Below are positions 8,567 through 16,408 of a DNA stretch of 64,000 nucleotides, piece after piece. Under the pieces are notes generated by a model that was not told where the DNA came from, did no database searches, and saw nothing but the letters and a program-made list of their open reading frames with translations. Position 1 is the first letter of the stretch. Every line of letters begins with the position of its first letter. This stretch comes from Salipiger marinus (lineage in GTDB: Bacteria > Pseudomonadota > Alphaproteobacteria > Rhodobacterales > Rhodobacteraceae). A program made the position numbers and the translations under genes. Location: the NCBI RefSeq assembly GCF_900100085.1, contig NZ_FNEJ01000004.1:186001-250000 (forward strand), in the 5' to 3' direction.

Positions 8567-8628
8567 TTGGCGAGGACTGTCGATTCCCCGTTTCGACAGC
8601 GGGAGCGCCGATCAAGGGAGGATCCGCC

Positions 8629-10173
8629 ATGACCACACTCACCGCCATGCCCACGCGCCCCATGGCGCTGCGGCTGAACGCGGGCGACAATGTCGTTGTC
8701 GCCATCCGCGACATCCCCGCCGGAACCCACCTGCCCGACGAAGATGTGACCACGACGCAGGATGTGCCGCAGGGCCACAAGATCGCCACGCGCCCCATTC
8801 AGGCAGGCGCGCCGATCCTGAAATACGAGGTGGTCATCGGCTATGCCGCGCAGGATCTGGCGCCCGGCGACTGGCTGCACAGCCACAACATCCGGTTCGA
8901 CGCGGTGGAAAAAGATTACGCCTTTGGCCGCGATTACGTCCCCACAGAGATCCTGCCGCCCGAGCAGCGCGCCAGCTTTCAGGGCATCCGCCGCGCCAAT
9001 GGCCGGGTCGGCACGCGCAATTACATCGGGCTGTTCGTCACGGTGAACTGTTCGGCCACCGTCGCGCGCAAGATCGCCAATTACTTCGACGAAGAGCGGA
9101 TGGAGGACTGGCCCAATGTCGATGGGGTGATCCCCTTCATCCATGAAAGCGGCTGCGGCATGGAGCTGACCGGGGAGCCGATGGATCTGCTGCGCCGCAC
9201 GCTGGCGGGCTATATCCGCCATCCCAACATGGCGGGCGCGGTCGTGGTCTCGCTGGGCTGCGAGCGCAACAACCTGCTGCAGTTCTTCGAGGAGCAGAGC
9301 CTTGCCGAGGGCAAGATGCTGCGCACGCTGACCATGCAGCATCTGGGTGGGACGGCGCAGGCCATCGCCGAAGGCAAGGCGGCGGTGCGCGCCATGCTGG
9401 ACGAGGCCAATCAGGTGACGCGCGAGCCCTGTTCGGCGGAACATATCACCATCGGCATGCAATGCGGCGGCTCGGACGGGCTGTCGGGCCTGACCGCCAA
9501 TCCGGCGCTGGGGCGCGCCGCCGACATCCTGATCCGCCATGGCGGCACGGCGATCCTGTCGGAAACACCCGAGATCTTTGGCGTGGAGCATCTGCTGACC
9601 CGCCGCGCCCGCACCGAAACCGTGGGCCGCAAGCTGGTCGAACGCATGGACTGGTGGCTGGACTATACCAAGGGCCGCGACACGCAGATCAACGGCGTGG
9701 TCAGCCCCGGCAACAACGCGGGCGGGCTTGCCAACGTGCTGGAAAAATCGCTGGGCGGGGCCAAGAAAAGCGGCTCCACCGGGCTGATGGAGGTCTATCG
9801 CTACGCCGAGCCGGTGACCGAAAAGGGCTTTGTCTTCATGGACACGCCGGGGTTTGATCCGGTCTCCGCCACCGGGCAGATCGCGGGGGGCGCCAATCTC
9901 ATCTGTTTCACCACCGGGCGCGGATCCTGTTTCGGCTCCTACCCCTCTCCCACCATCAAGCTTGCCTCCAACACCCCGATGTTCGACCGCATGGCCTCGG
10001 ACATGGATGTGAACTGCGGGCAGATCGTGGACGGCACCCTGACGCTGGACGAGATGGGCGAGGAGATCTTTGCCCGCATTCTCGCCATCGCCTCGGGAGA
10101 GAAAAGCAAATCCGAAGCCCTTGGCGTGGGGGAGGAAGAATTCGCCCCCTGGCCCATCGGCGTCACCGGCTGA
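8629..10173 (+). CDS. UxaA family altronate/galactarate-type dehydratase
   Basis: A 514-residue member of the UxaA/GarD dehydratase family. An N-terminal SAF domain (about residues 12-90, NVVVAIRDIPAGTHL) is followed by the catalytic domain with RANGRVGTRNYIGL (about 124-137), the cysteine in VTVNCSATV, FIHESGCGM, GMQCGGSDGLSG and a C-terminal TTGRGSCFG. Such enzymes remove water from sugar acids (altronate, galactarate) to give 2-keto-3-deoxy acids, using an iron centre. The start at 8629 has GGGAGG upstream; a longer open frame upstream only overlaps the regulator. It is separated from the LarA-like gene by 12 bases. This pairing suggests the dehydratase acts on an epimer that the nickel enzyme makes. 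Confidence 0.92.
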   Translation: MTTLTAMPTRPMALRLNAGDNVVVAIRDIPAGTHLPDEDVTTTQDVPQGHKIATRPIQAGAPILKYEVVIGYAAQDLAPGDWLHSHNIRFDAVEKDYAFGRDYVPTEILPPEQRASFQGIRRANGRVGTRNYIGLFVTVNCSATVARKIANYFDEERMEDWPNVDGVIPFIHESGCGMELTGEPMDLLRRTLAGYIRHPNMAGAVVVSLGCERNNLLQFFEEQSLAEGKMLRTLTMQHLGGTAQAIAEGKAAVRAMLDEANQVTREPCSAEHITIGMQCGGSDGLSGLTANPALGRAADILIRHGGTAILSETPEIFGVEHLLTRRARTETVGRKLVERMDWWLDYTKGRDTQINGVVSPGNNAGGLANVLEKSLGGAKKSGSTGLMEVYRYAEPVTEKGFVFMDTPGFDPVSATGQIAGGANLICFTTGRGSCFGSYPSPTIKLASNTPMFDRMASDMDVNCGQIVDGTLTLDEMGEEIFARILAIASGEKSKSEALGVGEEEFAPWPIGVTG

Positions 10174-10185
10174 AGGAGCGGACCG

Positions 10186-11517
10186 ATGGACGCACAGAAA
10201 CCCAATTACGTGAAGCTGGTGGAAAACACCCCCCTGCCGCGCATCGCCCTCTGCCGCCAGAGCTTTGCCGCCACGCGGATCGAGGATCCCGCCGCCGCCG
10301 TGCACGAGGCCATGGCCGATGCCGCCTGCTGCGCCAAGATCCGGCCCGGCATGTCCATCGCGATCACCGCCGGCAGCCGGGGCATCGCGGTTTTCCCCGA
10401 ACTGCTGACGGCGCTTGTGGCCGAGGTGGCGGCGCGCGGCGCGCATCCCTTCGTGGTGCCCGCCATGGGCAGCCATGGCGGTGCCACCGCCGAAGGGCAG
10501 ACGGCCTTGCTGGCCAAGCTGGGCGTCACCGAAGCGGTGATCGGCTGCCCCATCCGGTCGTCCATGGACACGGTGGAAATCGGCACGCTCGACAATGGCA
10601 TGTCGGTGCGCATGGACCGCCACGCGCAGGAGGCGGACGGCATCATCCTGTTCAACCGGATCAAGCCGCATACCTCGTTCCGCGCGCCCAATGAAAGCGG
10701 GCTCGCCAAGATGCTGTCCATCGGGCTCGGCAAGCAGTCGGGCGCCGAACAGTGCCATTCGCGCGGCATCGACGAGGTGCCCGTCTATGTCGACCTGATG
10801 GCCCGCATGAAGCTGGACCGCTGCAAGGTGCTGTTCGGGCTGGGCACGGTGGAAAACGCCTATGACCAGCTCGCGCGTGTCGTGGTGCTGGACAGCGAAA
10901 GGCTTCTGGAGGCGGAACAGCCCTATCTGCGCGAGGCGATGGCCAACATGCCGCGCCTGCCGCTGGGTCCGGTCGACGCGCCGGTGGCGGCAGGGCAGCT
11001 TGACGTGCTGGTGGTGGATCAGATCGGCAAGGAGTTTTCCGGCACCGGCATGGATCCCAACATCATCCACCGCTTCTCCTCGGCCAAGATGGCGCCCCAT
11101 GCCACGGTGCAGATCGCGCGGCTGGCGGCGCTGGAACTGTCGCCCCGGTCGAACGGCAATGCCAATGGCGCGGCCCGCGCCGATGTGGTGACCGCGCGGC
11201 TGGAAGCGGCCTTCGACCGCGAGGCGGTCTATGCCAATGCGCTGACCTCCACCGTGCTGATTCAGGCCAAGATGCCCATGGTCATGCCCGATGACCGCAG
11301 CGCCATTCAGGCGGCGGTCAAGACCTGCGGCGCCGAGGACATCCGCCGCGCCCGCCTGCTGCGCATCCCCAACACGCTGCAGCTGGAATATCTTTATGCC
11401 TCCGAGGCGATGCTGCCCGAACTGCGCGAACGTCCGGGGTTCGAGGTTCTCGGCGATCTGGAAGAGATGCGGTTCGAGGGCGAGCGGCTGGTGAACCCGT
11501 GGCCGGAGGCGCATTGA
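10186..11517 (+). CDS. LarA-like nickel-pincer-dependent racemase/epimerase
   Basis: A 443-residue protein of the LarA (lactate racemase, DUF2088) superfamily. Candidate active-site residues can be placed by comparison with lactate racemase: Arg65 in TAGSRG, His97 in GSHGG, His162 in IKPHT, Lys175 in GLAK as the NPN attachment site, and His191 in QCHSRG as the nickel ligand. The Lys175-His191 spacing of 16 equals that between Lys184 and His200 of lactate racemase. The rest differs strongly from LarA, so the substrate is unlikely to be lactate. GAAGGAG precedes the start. Its place between a sugar-acid dehydratase and larC argues for a hydroxy-acid epimerase of an unassigned type. Confidence 0.88.
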   Translation: MDAQKPNYVKLVENTPLPRIALCRQSFAATRIEDPAAAVHEAMADAACCAKIRPGMSIAITAGSRGIAVFPELLTALVAEVAARGAHPFVVPAMGSHGGATAEGQTALLAKLGVTEAVIGCPIRSSMDTVEIGTLDNGMSVRMDRHAQEADGIILFNRIKPHTSFRAPNESGLAKMLSIGLGKQSGAEQCHSRGIDEVPVYVDLMARMKLDRCKVLFGLGTVENAYDQLARVVVLDSERLLEAEQPYLREAMANMPRLPLGPVDAPVAAGQLDVLVVDQIGKEFSGTGMDPNIIHRFSSAKMAPHATVQIARLAALELSPRSNGNANGAARADVVTARLEAAFDREAVYANALTSTVLIQAKMPMVMPDDRSAIQAAVKTCGAEDIRRARLLRIPNTLQLEYLYASEAMLPELRERPGFEVLGDLEEMRFEGERLVNPWPEAH

Positions 11518-11519
11518 GC

Positions 11520-12728
11520 ATGGGCCAAGCTTTGGGCGCGGGGCTGCACCTGCATCTGGATCCAGTGGGCGGCGCTGCGGGCGACATATTCGTGGCGGCG
11601 CTGCTGGATGCCTTTCCCGATCTTGCGGCGCGGGTCATGGCGGATGTGGCAGCCTTGCTGCCCGCCGAGGCGGGCCGCGCCGAGCTGCAGACCGGGAAAA
11701 GCGGCGGAATGGCGGTGCGCCGCTTCCGGCTGGTGGACACGCCGCACGCCCATCATGACCACGGTCACCACCATCACCATCATGACCACGACACCACCTA
11801 TCGCGGCCTGCGCGCCCGGATCGAGGCGGCGCCGCTGGCGGAGGGCACCGCAGAGCATGCCTGCGCCATCCTGCACCGCATCGCCGAAGCCGAGGCACTG
11901 GCGCATGACCTGCCGATCGACCGGGTGCATTTCCACGAGATCGCCGACTGGGATTCGCTGATGGATGTCACGGCGGCGGGCAGCCTCGTCGCGGCGCTGG
12001 CCGGGGCAAGCTGGTCGCTGGCGCCGCTGCCCTTGGGCGGGGGCACGGTGCGCACCGCCCATGGCATCCTGCCGGTGCCCGCCCCCGCCACGGCGCGCAT
12101 CCTTGCAGGCTATGACTGGATCGATGACGGCGTGCCCGGCGAACGGGTCACCCCCACCGGCGCTGCCATCCTTGCCCATGTCACCGGCGGTGCGCCCGCC
12201 CCGCGCCATGCCGGACGGCTGCGCGCCAGCGGCATGGGGGCGGGCACGCGCGATCTGCCGGACCGGCCCAACGTGCTGCGCGTCACCGCCTTTGACACCG
12301 GCGCGGCCAAGGGCTGGCAGCGCGACCGGGTGCTGCGGCTGGCCTGCGATCTGGATGACATGACCGGAGAAGAGATCGGCGCCGCCACAGAGGCGCTGCG
12401 CGCCCTGCCCGGCGTGCTCGATCTGGTGCTGCTGGCGGCGCAGGGCAAGAAGGCGCGCCCGCTGACCCGGCTGGAATTGCTGCTGCGCCCCGAGGCCGAG
12501 GAGGCCGTGGCCGCAGCCCTGTTCGATCTGACCAGCACGCTGGGTCTGCGCCGCGAGGAGGTGGCGCGGCTGATCCTGCCGCGCGAGGCCGAGCCCGGCC
12601 CCGTGGGCCCGCGCAAACGCGCCGACCGCCCCTCCGGCCCGACGCGCAAGGCGGAAAGCGATGCGCTGGCCTCAGCCCCGACGCTGGCGCAGCGCCGCGC
12701 GCTGGCCCGCCGCATCGAAGAGGGCTGA
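11520..12728 (+). CDS. larC: LarC, nickel insertase for pincer cofactor, single ORF
   Basis: A 402-residue LarC, the CTP-dependent cyclometallase that inserts nickel into the pincer nucleotide. The N-terminal domain (HLHLDPVGGAAGDIFVAALLDA) is joined by a His/Asp-rich stretch at residues 76-90, a probable nickel-binding segment. VHFHEIADWDSLMDV and APLPLGGGTVRTAHG follow, then the C-terminal CDLDDMTGE domain. In Lactiplantibacillus the two halves are joined by a programmed frameshift; here they are one frame. The ATG at 11520 is two bases after the larA-like stop, so the genes are tightly linked. The C-terminal tail (about 360-402) is Arg/Ala-rich and poorly conserved in look. Confidence 0.93.
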   Translation: MGQALGAGLHLHLDPVGGAAGDIFVAALLDAFPDLAARVMADVAALLPAEAGRAELQTGKSGGMAVRRFRLVDTPHAHHDHGHHHHHHDHDTTYRGLRARIEAAPLAEGTAEHACAILHRIAEAEALAHDLPIDRVHFHEIADWDSLMDVTAAGSLVAALAGASWSLAPLPLGGGTVRTAHGILPVPAPATARILAGYDWIDDGVPGERVTPTGAAILAHVTGGAPAPRHAGRLRASGMGAGTRDLPDRPNVLRVTAFDTGAAKGWQRDRVLRLACDLDDMTGEEIGAATEALRALPGVLDLVLLAAQGKKARPLTRLELLLRPEAEEAVAAALFDLTSTLGLRREEVARLILPREAEPGPVGPRKRADRPSGPTRKAESDALASAPTLAQRRALARRIEEG

Positions 12729-12736
12729 GCGCGGCG

Positions 12737-13537
12737 CTACCCCGCCGCCAGCCACGCGCGGCTGCGCGCTGCCACATGCGCCAGCACCGCTGCGGAACCC
12801 TCTGCTTGCTGCAGCCGGGCCATTGGCACCTCCAGCGCCAGCGGCAGATCGGGGGGCAGCGCCGCCAGAAAGCCGCGCAGGTCGATGCCGCCCGCGCCGG
12901 GCGGCAGCCGGTCCTCGCGCGCGGTCGTCAGCAGCTCTGCGGTGCTGTAGGGCGGCGCCACCGGCGCATCGCAAAGATGCGCGAAGGCCAGCAGACCGGG
13001 TGGCACCCGCGCCAGATCGTCCAGCCGCGAGCCGGAGCGGTCCAGATGCAGGCTGTCCACCAGCAGCTGCACCCCCGGCCCCGCGGCGCGCAGCACCTGC
13101 AGCGCGGCGGCCAGATCGGGCACGTCGGTCCATGGAAAGAATTCCAGCACCACGCCCAAGCCCCGCGCCTGCCCCATCTCGGCCAGCGCCGCCAGCCGGT
13201 CCGCCAGTCGCGCGGGGTCGGGATCGTAAGGCGCCGTGATCAGATGCCGCGCCCCCAGATCCGCGCCCATGTCGAACAGCCAGCCCTGATCGGCGGGGCG
13301 CAGATCCGGCGTGATCTTCAGGAATTCGATGTCCCGCACCGCAAGCCCGGTGGCAGCCATGGCGGCCTGCGTCGCGCGCAGCGCGGCGCCGCGCAGCGGA
13401 TAGCCGGGAGAATCATCGGTCACCGCCAAGAGCCGCAGCCCCACCCCGTCAAACCCCGCGCGCGCTGCCGCCTCGATGAAGGCGGGGGGCGGCAGATCGA
13501 GGGCGGTCAGATGGGCGACGGACAGCGGACGGGTCAT
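12737..13537 (-). CDS. Sugar phosphate isomerase/epimerase-like TIM-barrel protein
   Basis: A 266-residue protein of the AP-endonuclease-2/xylose isomerase-like TIM-barrel family. Barrel strands with candidate metal ligands are visible as VVLEFFPW (Glu), LLVDSLHL (Asp and His), FAHLCDAP (His) and ALEVPM (Glu). It overlaps the flavoprotein gene by four bases (ATGA), so the two are translated together. The family includes 3-dehydroshikimate dehydratase-like proteins and inosose isomerases. Because a separate, well-conserved 3-dehydroshikimate dehydratase lies at 20466, this one probably has another role with the flavoprotein. No specific reaction can be named. Confidence 0.85.
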   Translation of the reverse strand: MTRPLSVAHLTALDLPPPAFIEAAARAGFDGVGLRLLAVTDDSPGYPLRGAALRATQAAMAATGLAVRDIEFLKITPDLRPADQGWLFDMGADLGARHLITAPYDPDPARLADRLAALAEMGQARGLGVVLEFFPWTDVPDLAAALQVLRAAGPGVQLLVDSLHLDRSGSRLDDLARVPPGLLAFAHLCDAPVAPPYSTAELLTTAREDRLPPGAGGIDLRGFLAALPPDLPLALEVPMARLQQAEGSAAVLAHVAARSRAWLAAG

Positions 13538-15234
13538 GCCGGATCCTGCGAGGCCGCATGACGCGCGGCGATGAAGCCGAAGGTCAGCGCCGGGCCAAGG
13601 TTGATGCCGCCCGCCGGATAGGTGCCGCCAAAGATGCTCGCCGCATCGCTGCCCGCCGCATAAAGCCCCGCAATCGCCCGCCCCTGCCCGTCCAGCACCC
13701 GCGCCTGCGCATCGGTCCTGAGCCCGGCGAAGGTGCCGAAACTGCCCGGCTCCACCTTCACCGCGTAAAAGGGCGCGCGGGTGATCGGCGCGACATTGGG
13801 ATTGGGCCGCTGGTCGGGATCGCCCTGCAGCCGCATATAGGCGCTGCTGCCCCGGCCAAACTCCGGATCGGCGCCTTGGGCCGCATGGGCATTCCAGCGC
13901 TCCAGCGTTGCCTCCAGCCCGGCGGGGTCGATGCCGCAGGCAAGGGCCAGATCGCGCGGGCTTTGCCCCCGTCGCAGATAGCCTGCACGGATCCAGCCGC
14001 CATAGGGCACCGGCGCGGGCCGCACGATGCCCAGACCATAGCGGCGCAGGAAGCGGTGATCGCAGACCAGCCAGGACTGCGCCGCCTCGCCTTCGGGCAC
14101 CGCCGCCAGCAGCGCGGTGACGTAGTCATGATAGCCAAGCCCTTCGTTGCAGAAGCGCGCGCCATTGGCCAGAACGCCGATCACCCCGGGCTTGCCCCGG
14201 TCGATGATATGGGGAAAGCGCCCCTCGGACCCGTCGGGCCATGGCACGCGCGACACCGGGCAAAGCGCTGCAGCACTTGCAAGGTCATGATCCAGCGCCG
14301 CCCCCACCGCCTCGGCCAGCCGCAGGCCGCCGCCCTTGGCCGTGGGCACCGACAGCGACAGATGCTCCGCCGCGCGCGGCAGCAGGTCGGCGGCGCGCGC
14401 GGCGTCATGGCCGAACCCGCCGCAGGCCAGCACCACGCCGCGCCGCGCGGTCAGGCGGCGGCCGTCTGCCAGCATCACGCCGCAGACCCGGCCCCGGTCC
14501 ATGCTGAGCGCGCTGACCTGCTGCGACAGGCGCAGATCTACCCCCGCCCGGCGCGCCGACAGCAGCAGCCGCCCGATCAGCGCCGCGCCATTGCGCAGAT
14601 CCATGCCCCGGCCATGGAGGGCCAGATCGCGGCCATGGCGCAGCACCCGGCCCGCCACATGGCCCAGCGACCGCAGCGACCGGGTCATGGTCAGGAAGGC
14701 GCGCAGATCCGGCCCCGCCTGAATCGTCATGCCGCGAAACGTGGTCTCTGCCAGCGGCAGGCGCAGCAGCGCAAGTGCGGGCCCCAGCGCCCGCGCGTCA
14801 AAGGGCGCCGCGATGACCGACCGGCCCCCCATGCCCGCGCCGGGCAGATGGCCATAGGTGTCGGGGATGGTCAGCCCGCCCTGAAACTGCAGCGCGGTGT
14901 TCTGTTCAAAAAACGCCACCATCTCGGGGGCGGCGGCAAGAAAGGCATCGACCCTGTCCGCCCGGAACCGGTTGCCCGCCACCGCCTGCAGATAGGCGCG
15001 CGGCGCCTCGGGCGGCTCGTCGATGCCCGCGCGCCGGGCCACCGGGTTGCGGGGCGCAAAGATCCACCCGCCCGACCAGGCCGAGGTGCCGCCCGCCACC
15101 TCGGCCTGTTCCAGCACCACCACGCGCAGGCCATGGATCGCGGCGGTCACGGCGGCGGCAAGCCCGGCGGCGCCGGATCCCAGCACGATCAGATCCACGG
15201 TGTCTTCGGCGCAGGGCGCAGGCAATTTGGTCAT
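13534..15234 (-). CDS. FAD-dependent oxidoreductase, fumarate reductase/ketosteroid dehydrogenase type
   Basis: A 566-residue flavoprotein. The Rossmann FAD motif GSGAAGLAAA is at residues 19-28, followed by VVLEQAEVAGGTSAWSGG. The C-terminal substrate/FAD closing motif GGTYPAGGINLGPALTFGFIAA is typical of soluble fumarate reductase, urocanate reductase and 3-ketosteroid dehydrogenase relatives. These act on C-C bonds next to a carbonyl or carboxylate. The start at 15234 is chosen because GAGGAG lies six bases before it; a longer frame starts at 15288 without a site. It is divergent from a LysR gene with shared operator-like repeats, so it probably belongs to the shikimate/quinate regulon. 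No Tat signal or heme motif seen. Confidence 0.87.
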   Translation of the reverse strand: MTKLPAPCAEDTVDLIVLGSGAAGLAAAVTAAIHGLRVVVLEQAEVAGGTSAWSGGWIFAPRNPVARRAGIDEPPEAPRAYLQAVAGNRFRADRVDAFLAAAPEMVAFFEQNTALQFQGGLTIPDTYGHLPGAGMGGRSVIAAPFDARALGPALALLRLPLAETTFRGMTIQAGPDLRAFLTMTRSLRSLGHVAGRVLRHGRDLALHGRGMDLRNGAALIGRLLLSARRAGVDLRLSQQVSALSMDRGRVCGVMLADGRRLTARRGVVLACGGFGHDAARAADLLPRAAEHLSLSVPTAKGGGLRLAEAVGAALDHDLASAAALCPVSRVPWPDGSEGRFPHIIDRGKPGVIGVLANGARFCNEGLGYHDYVTALLAAVPEGEAAQSWLVCDHRFLRRYGLGIVRPAPVPYGGWIRAGYLRRGQSPRDLALACGIDPAGLEATLERWNAHAAQGADPEFGRGSSAYMRLQGDPDQRPNPNVAPITRAPFYAVKVEPGSFGTFAGLRTDAQARVLDGQGRAIAGLYAAGSDAASIFGGTYPAGGINLGPALTFGFIAARHAASQDPA

Positions 15235-15262
15235 GGGCGTCTCCTCGCCCGGACTGTCCCGG

Positions 15263-15282
15263 CTTGACATATTAACGTCAAG
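15263..15282. promoter_or_regulatory. Inverted repeat CTTGAC-N8-GTCAAG, LysR site
   Basis: A perfect six-base inverted repeat lies in the gap between the flavoprotein and the LysR gene. Its right arm is part of ATTAACGTCAAG, a sequence that recurs in modified form upstream of the TTT transporter. A LysR-type binding site is the natural reading. Confidence 0.5.
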
Positions 15283-15301
15283 TATCAAGATTGCGCTGCG
15301 A

Positions 15302-15316
15302 TTAACCTGAAGTTAA
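15302..15316. promoter_or_regulatory. Inverted repeat TTAAC-N5-GTTAA near LysR start
   Basis: A perfect TTAAC-CTGAA-GTTAA element ends 12 bases before the LysR start codon. This position would suit autoregulation. A related TTAAC-CC-GTTAA lies over the LysR stop codon at 16232-16243. Confidence 0.45.
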
Positions 15317-15328
15317 CCGAAGGCGGCC

Positions 15329-16243
15329 ATGCGCGACATCACCCTGCGCCAGATCGAGGTCATCCGCGCCGTCATGCTGCGCGGCACCATCATCGGGGCG
15401 GCGGAATATCTGGGCGTTTCGGCGCCCGGCATCAGCCGCCTGCTGAAACATACCGAGGAAACGCTGAACCTGCGGCTCTTCGAACGGCGGGGCGGGCTTT
15501 TTGTGCCTTCGGTGGAGGCGCAGGCGGTGTTCGACCAGATCCGCACGGTCTATCGCGGGGTGGAGAACCTGCAGCTTGCGCTCGACAGCCTGAAAAAGGG
15601 CCAGAACGTGCAGCTGGCCTTTGCCTCGGCGCCGTCGGTGGCGCAGTTCATCGCCGCCCGCGCCATCCGCAACATCCGCGCGCAGTTCCCGGATCTGTAT
15701 ATCGACCTCAACATCCTCAAGATCGAGGAAACGGTGGATTACCTGCTGCTGGAACGCGGCGAGTTCGTCATCATGAGCTCGGCGGTGGACAACCCCGGCA
15801 TCGACAGCGAGTTGATCGCCGAAACCTCGCTGGTCTGCGTGCTGCCCGAAGGTCACCGGCTGGCCGAAGAACCGCAGATCTCGGTCTTTGACCTGCTGGA
15901 GGAGCCGCTGGTGGGCATTGATCCCGCGGATCCCTATGGCGAGCTGCTGATGCGGCCCTTTGTCGAGAACGGGCTGGAGGTTACCCACAGCATGCGCGGG
16001 CGGTTTGCGCAGACCGTGGTCAGCCTCGTGCGGCACGGGCTGGGGGTGGCGCTGATCGACCGCTTCTCGGTGGCCGAGGTCTATATGCCCGGAATCGTGC
16101 GCCGCCCGCTGAAAGAGCCAAGCTGCATCCGCAGCTATGTGGTGACGAAACAGGGCCGGGTGCTGTCCAGCTTTGCCGAATACGCCATTGCGCAGTTCAG
16201 AAAGGAGTTGACGCTTGCCGCAACCGAGCCTTTAACCCGTTAA
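15329..16243 (+). CDS. LysR family regulator of the shikimate/TTT block
   Basis: A 304-residue LysR regulator. The N-terminal helix-turn-helix (ITLRQIEVIRAVMLRGTIIGAAEYLGVSAPGISRLLKHTEE) spans about residues 4-62. The periplasmic-binding-like effector domain spans about 88-295. It is divergent from the flavoprotein gene and is followed by the TTT transporter operon on the same strand. Repeats sharing TAACRTCAAG occur on both sides of this gene, which suggests that it controls both the flavoprotein/TIM-barrel pair and the transporter-shikimate operon. The effector is probably shikimate, quinate or a breakdown product; this is inferred from the neighbours. Confidence 0.93.
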   Translation: MRDITLRQIEVIRAVMLRGTIIGAAEYLGVSAPGISRLLKHTEETLNLRLFERRGGLFVPSVEAQAVFDQIRTVYRGVENLQLALDSLKKGQNVQLAFASAPSVAQFIAARAIRNIRAQFPDLYIDLNILKIEETVDYLLLERGEFVIMSSAVDNPGIDSELIAETSLVCVLPEGHRLAEEPQISVFDLLEEPLVGIDPADPYGELLMRPFVENGLEVTHSMRGRFAQTVVSLVRHGLGVALIDRFSVAEVYMPGIVRRPLKEPSCIRSYVVTKQGRVLSSFAEYAIAQFRKELTLAATEPLTR

Positions 16244-16288
16244 CGTGCAAGGATTTTCCTGCATGGCTGCGGAATTTTCCCACTCATG

Positions 16289-16335
16289 AATAACATCAAG
16301 TTAATAATGTCGATCATTCGGTATTTGACGTTATT
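16289..16335. promoter_or_regulatory. Inverted LysR half-sites AATAACATCAAG and TTGACGTTATT
   Basis: AATAACATCAAG at 16289-16300 and TTGACGTTATT at 16325-16335 form a near-perfect inverted repeat around a 24-base AT-rich spacer, upstream of the TTT binding-protein gene. The half-site matches ATTAACGTCAAG in front of the LysR gene at 15271-15282. This is the likely activation site of the transporter-shikimate operon. Confidence 0.5.
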
Positions 16336-16408
16336 CCCGCAGATGACGATGCTGACCCACAGCCGGACGCAGGGGAGCGTCCAGAGCAGATCCGAGGGAG
16401 GATACACC

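Noticed and set aside
7687-8628. An N-terminal extension of the UxaA-type dehydratase by more than 300 codons
   Set aside because: The extension runs antisense over the GntR regulator gene; GGGAGG at 8616-8621 and the SAF domain set the start at 8629.
8548-11514. A 988-codon minus-strand frame opposite the dehydratase and LarA-like genes
   Set aside because: Composition is His/Gly/Arg-rich and low-complexity; both genes on the other strand have clear families and ribosome sites.
12737-13537. The TIM-barrel protein as a second 3-dehydroshikimate dehydratase
   Set aside because: Too little similarity beyond the general fold; the 20466-22352 protein has all four metal ligands of that enzyme.
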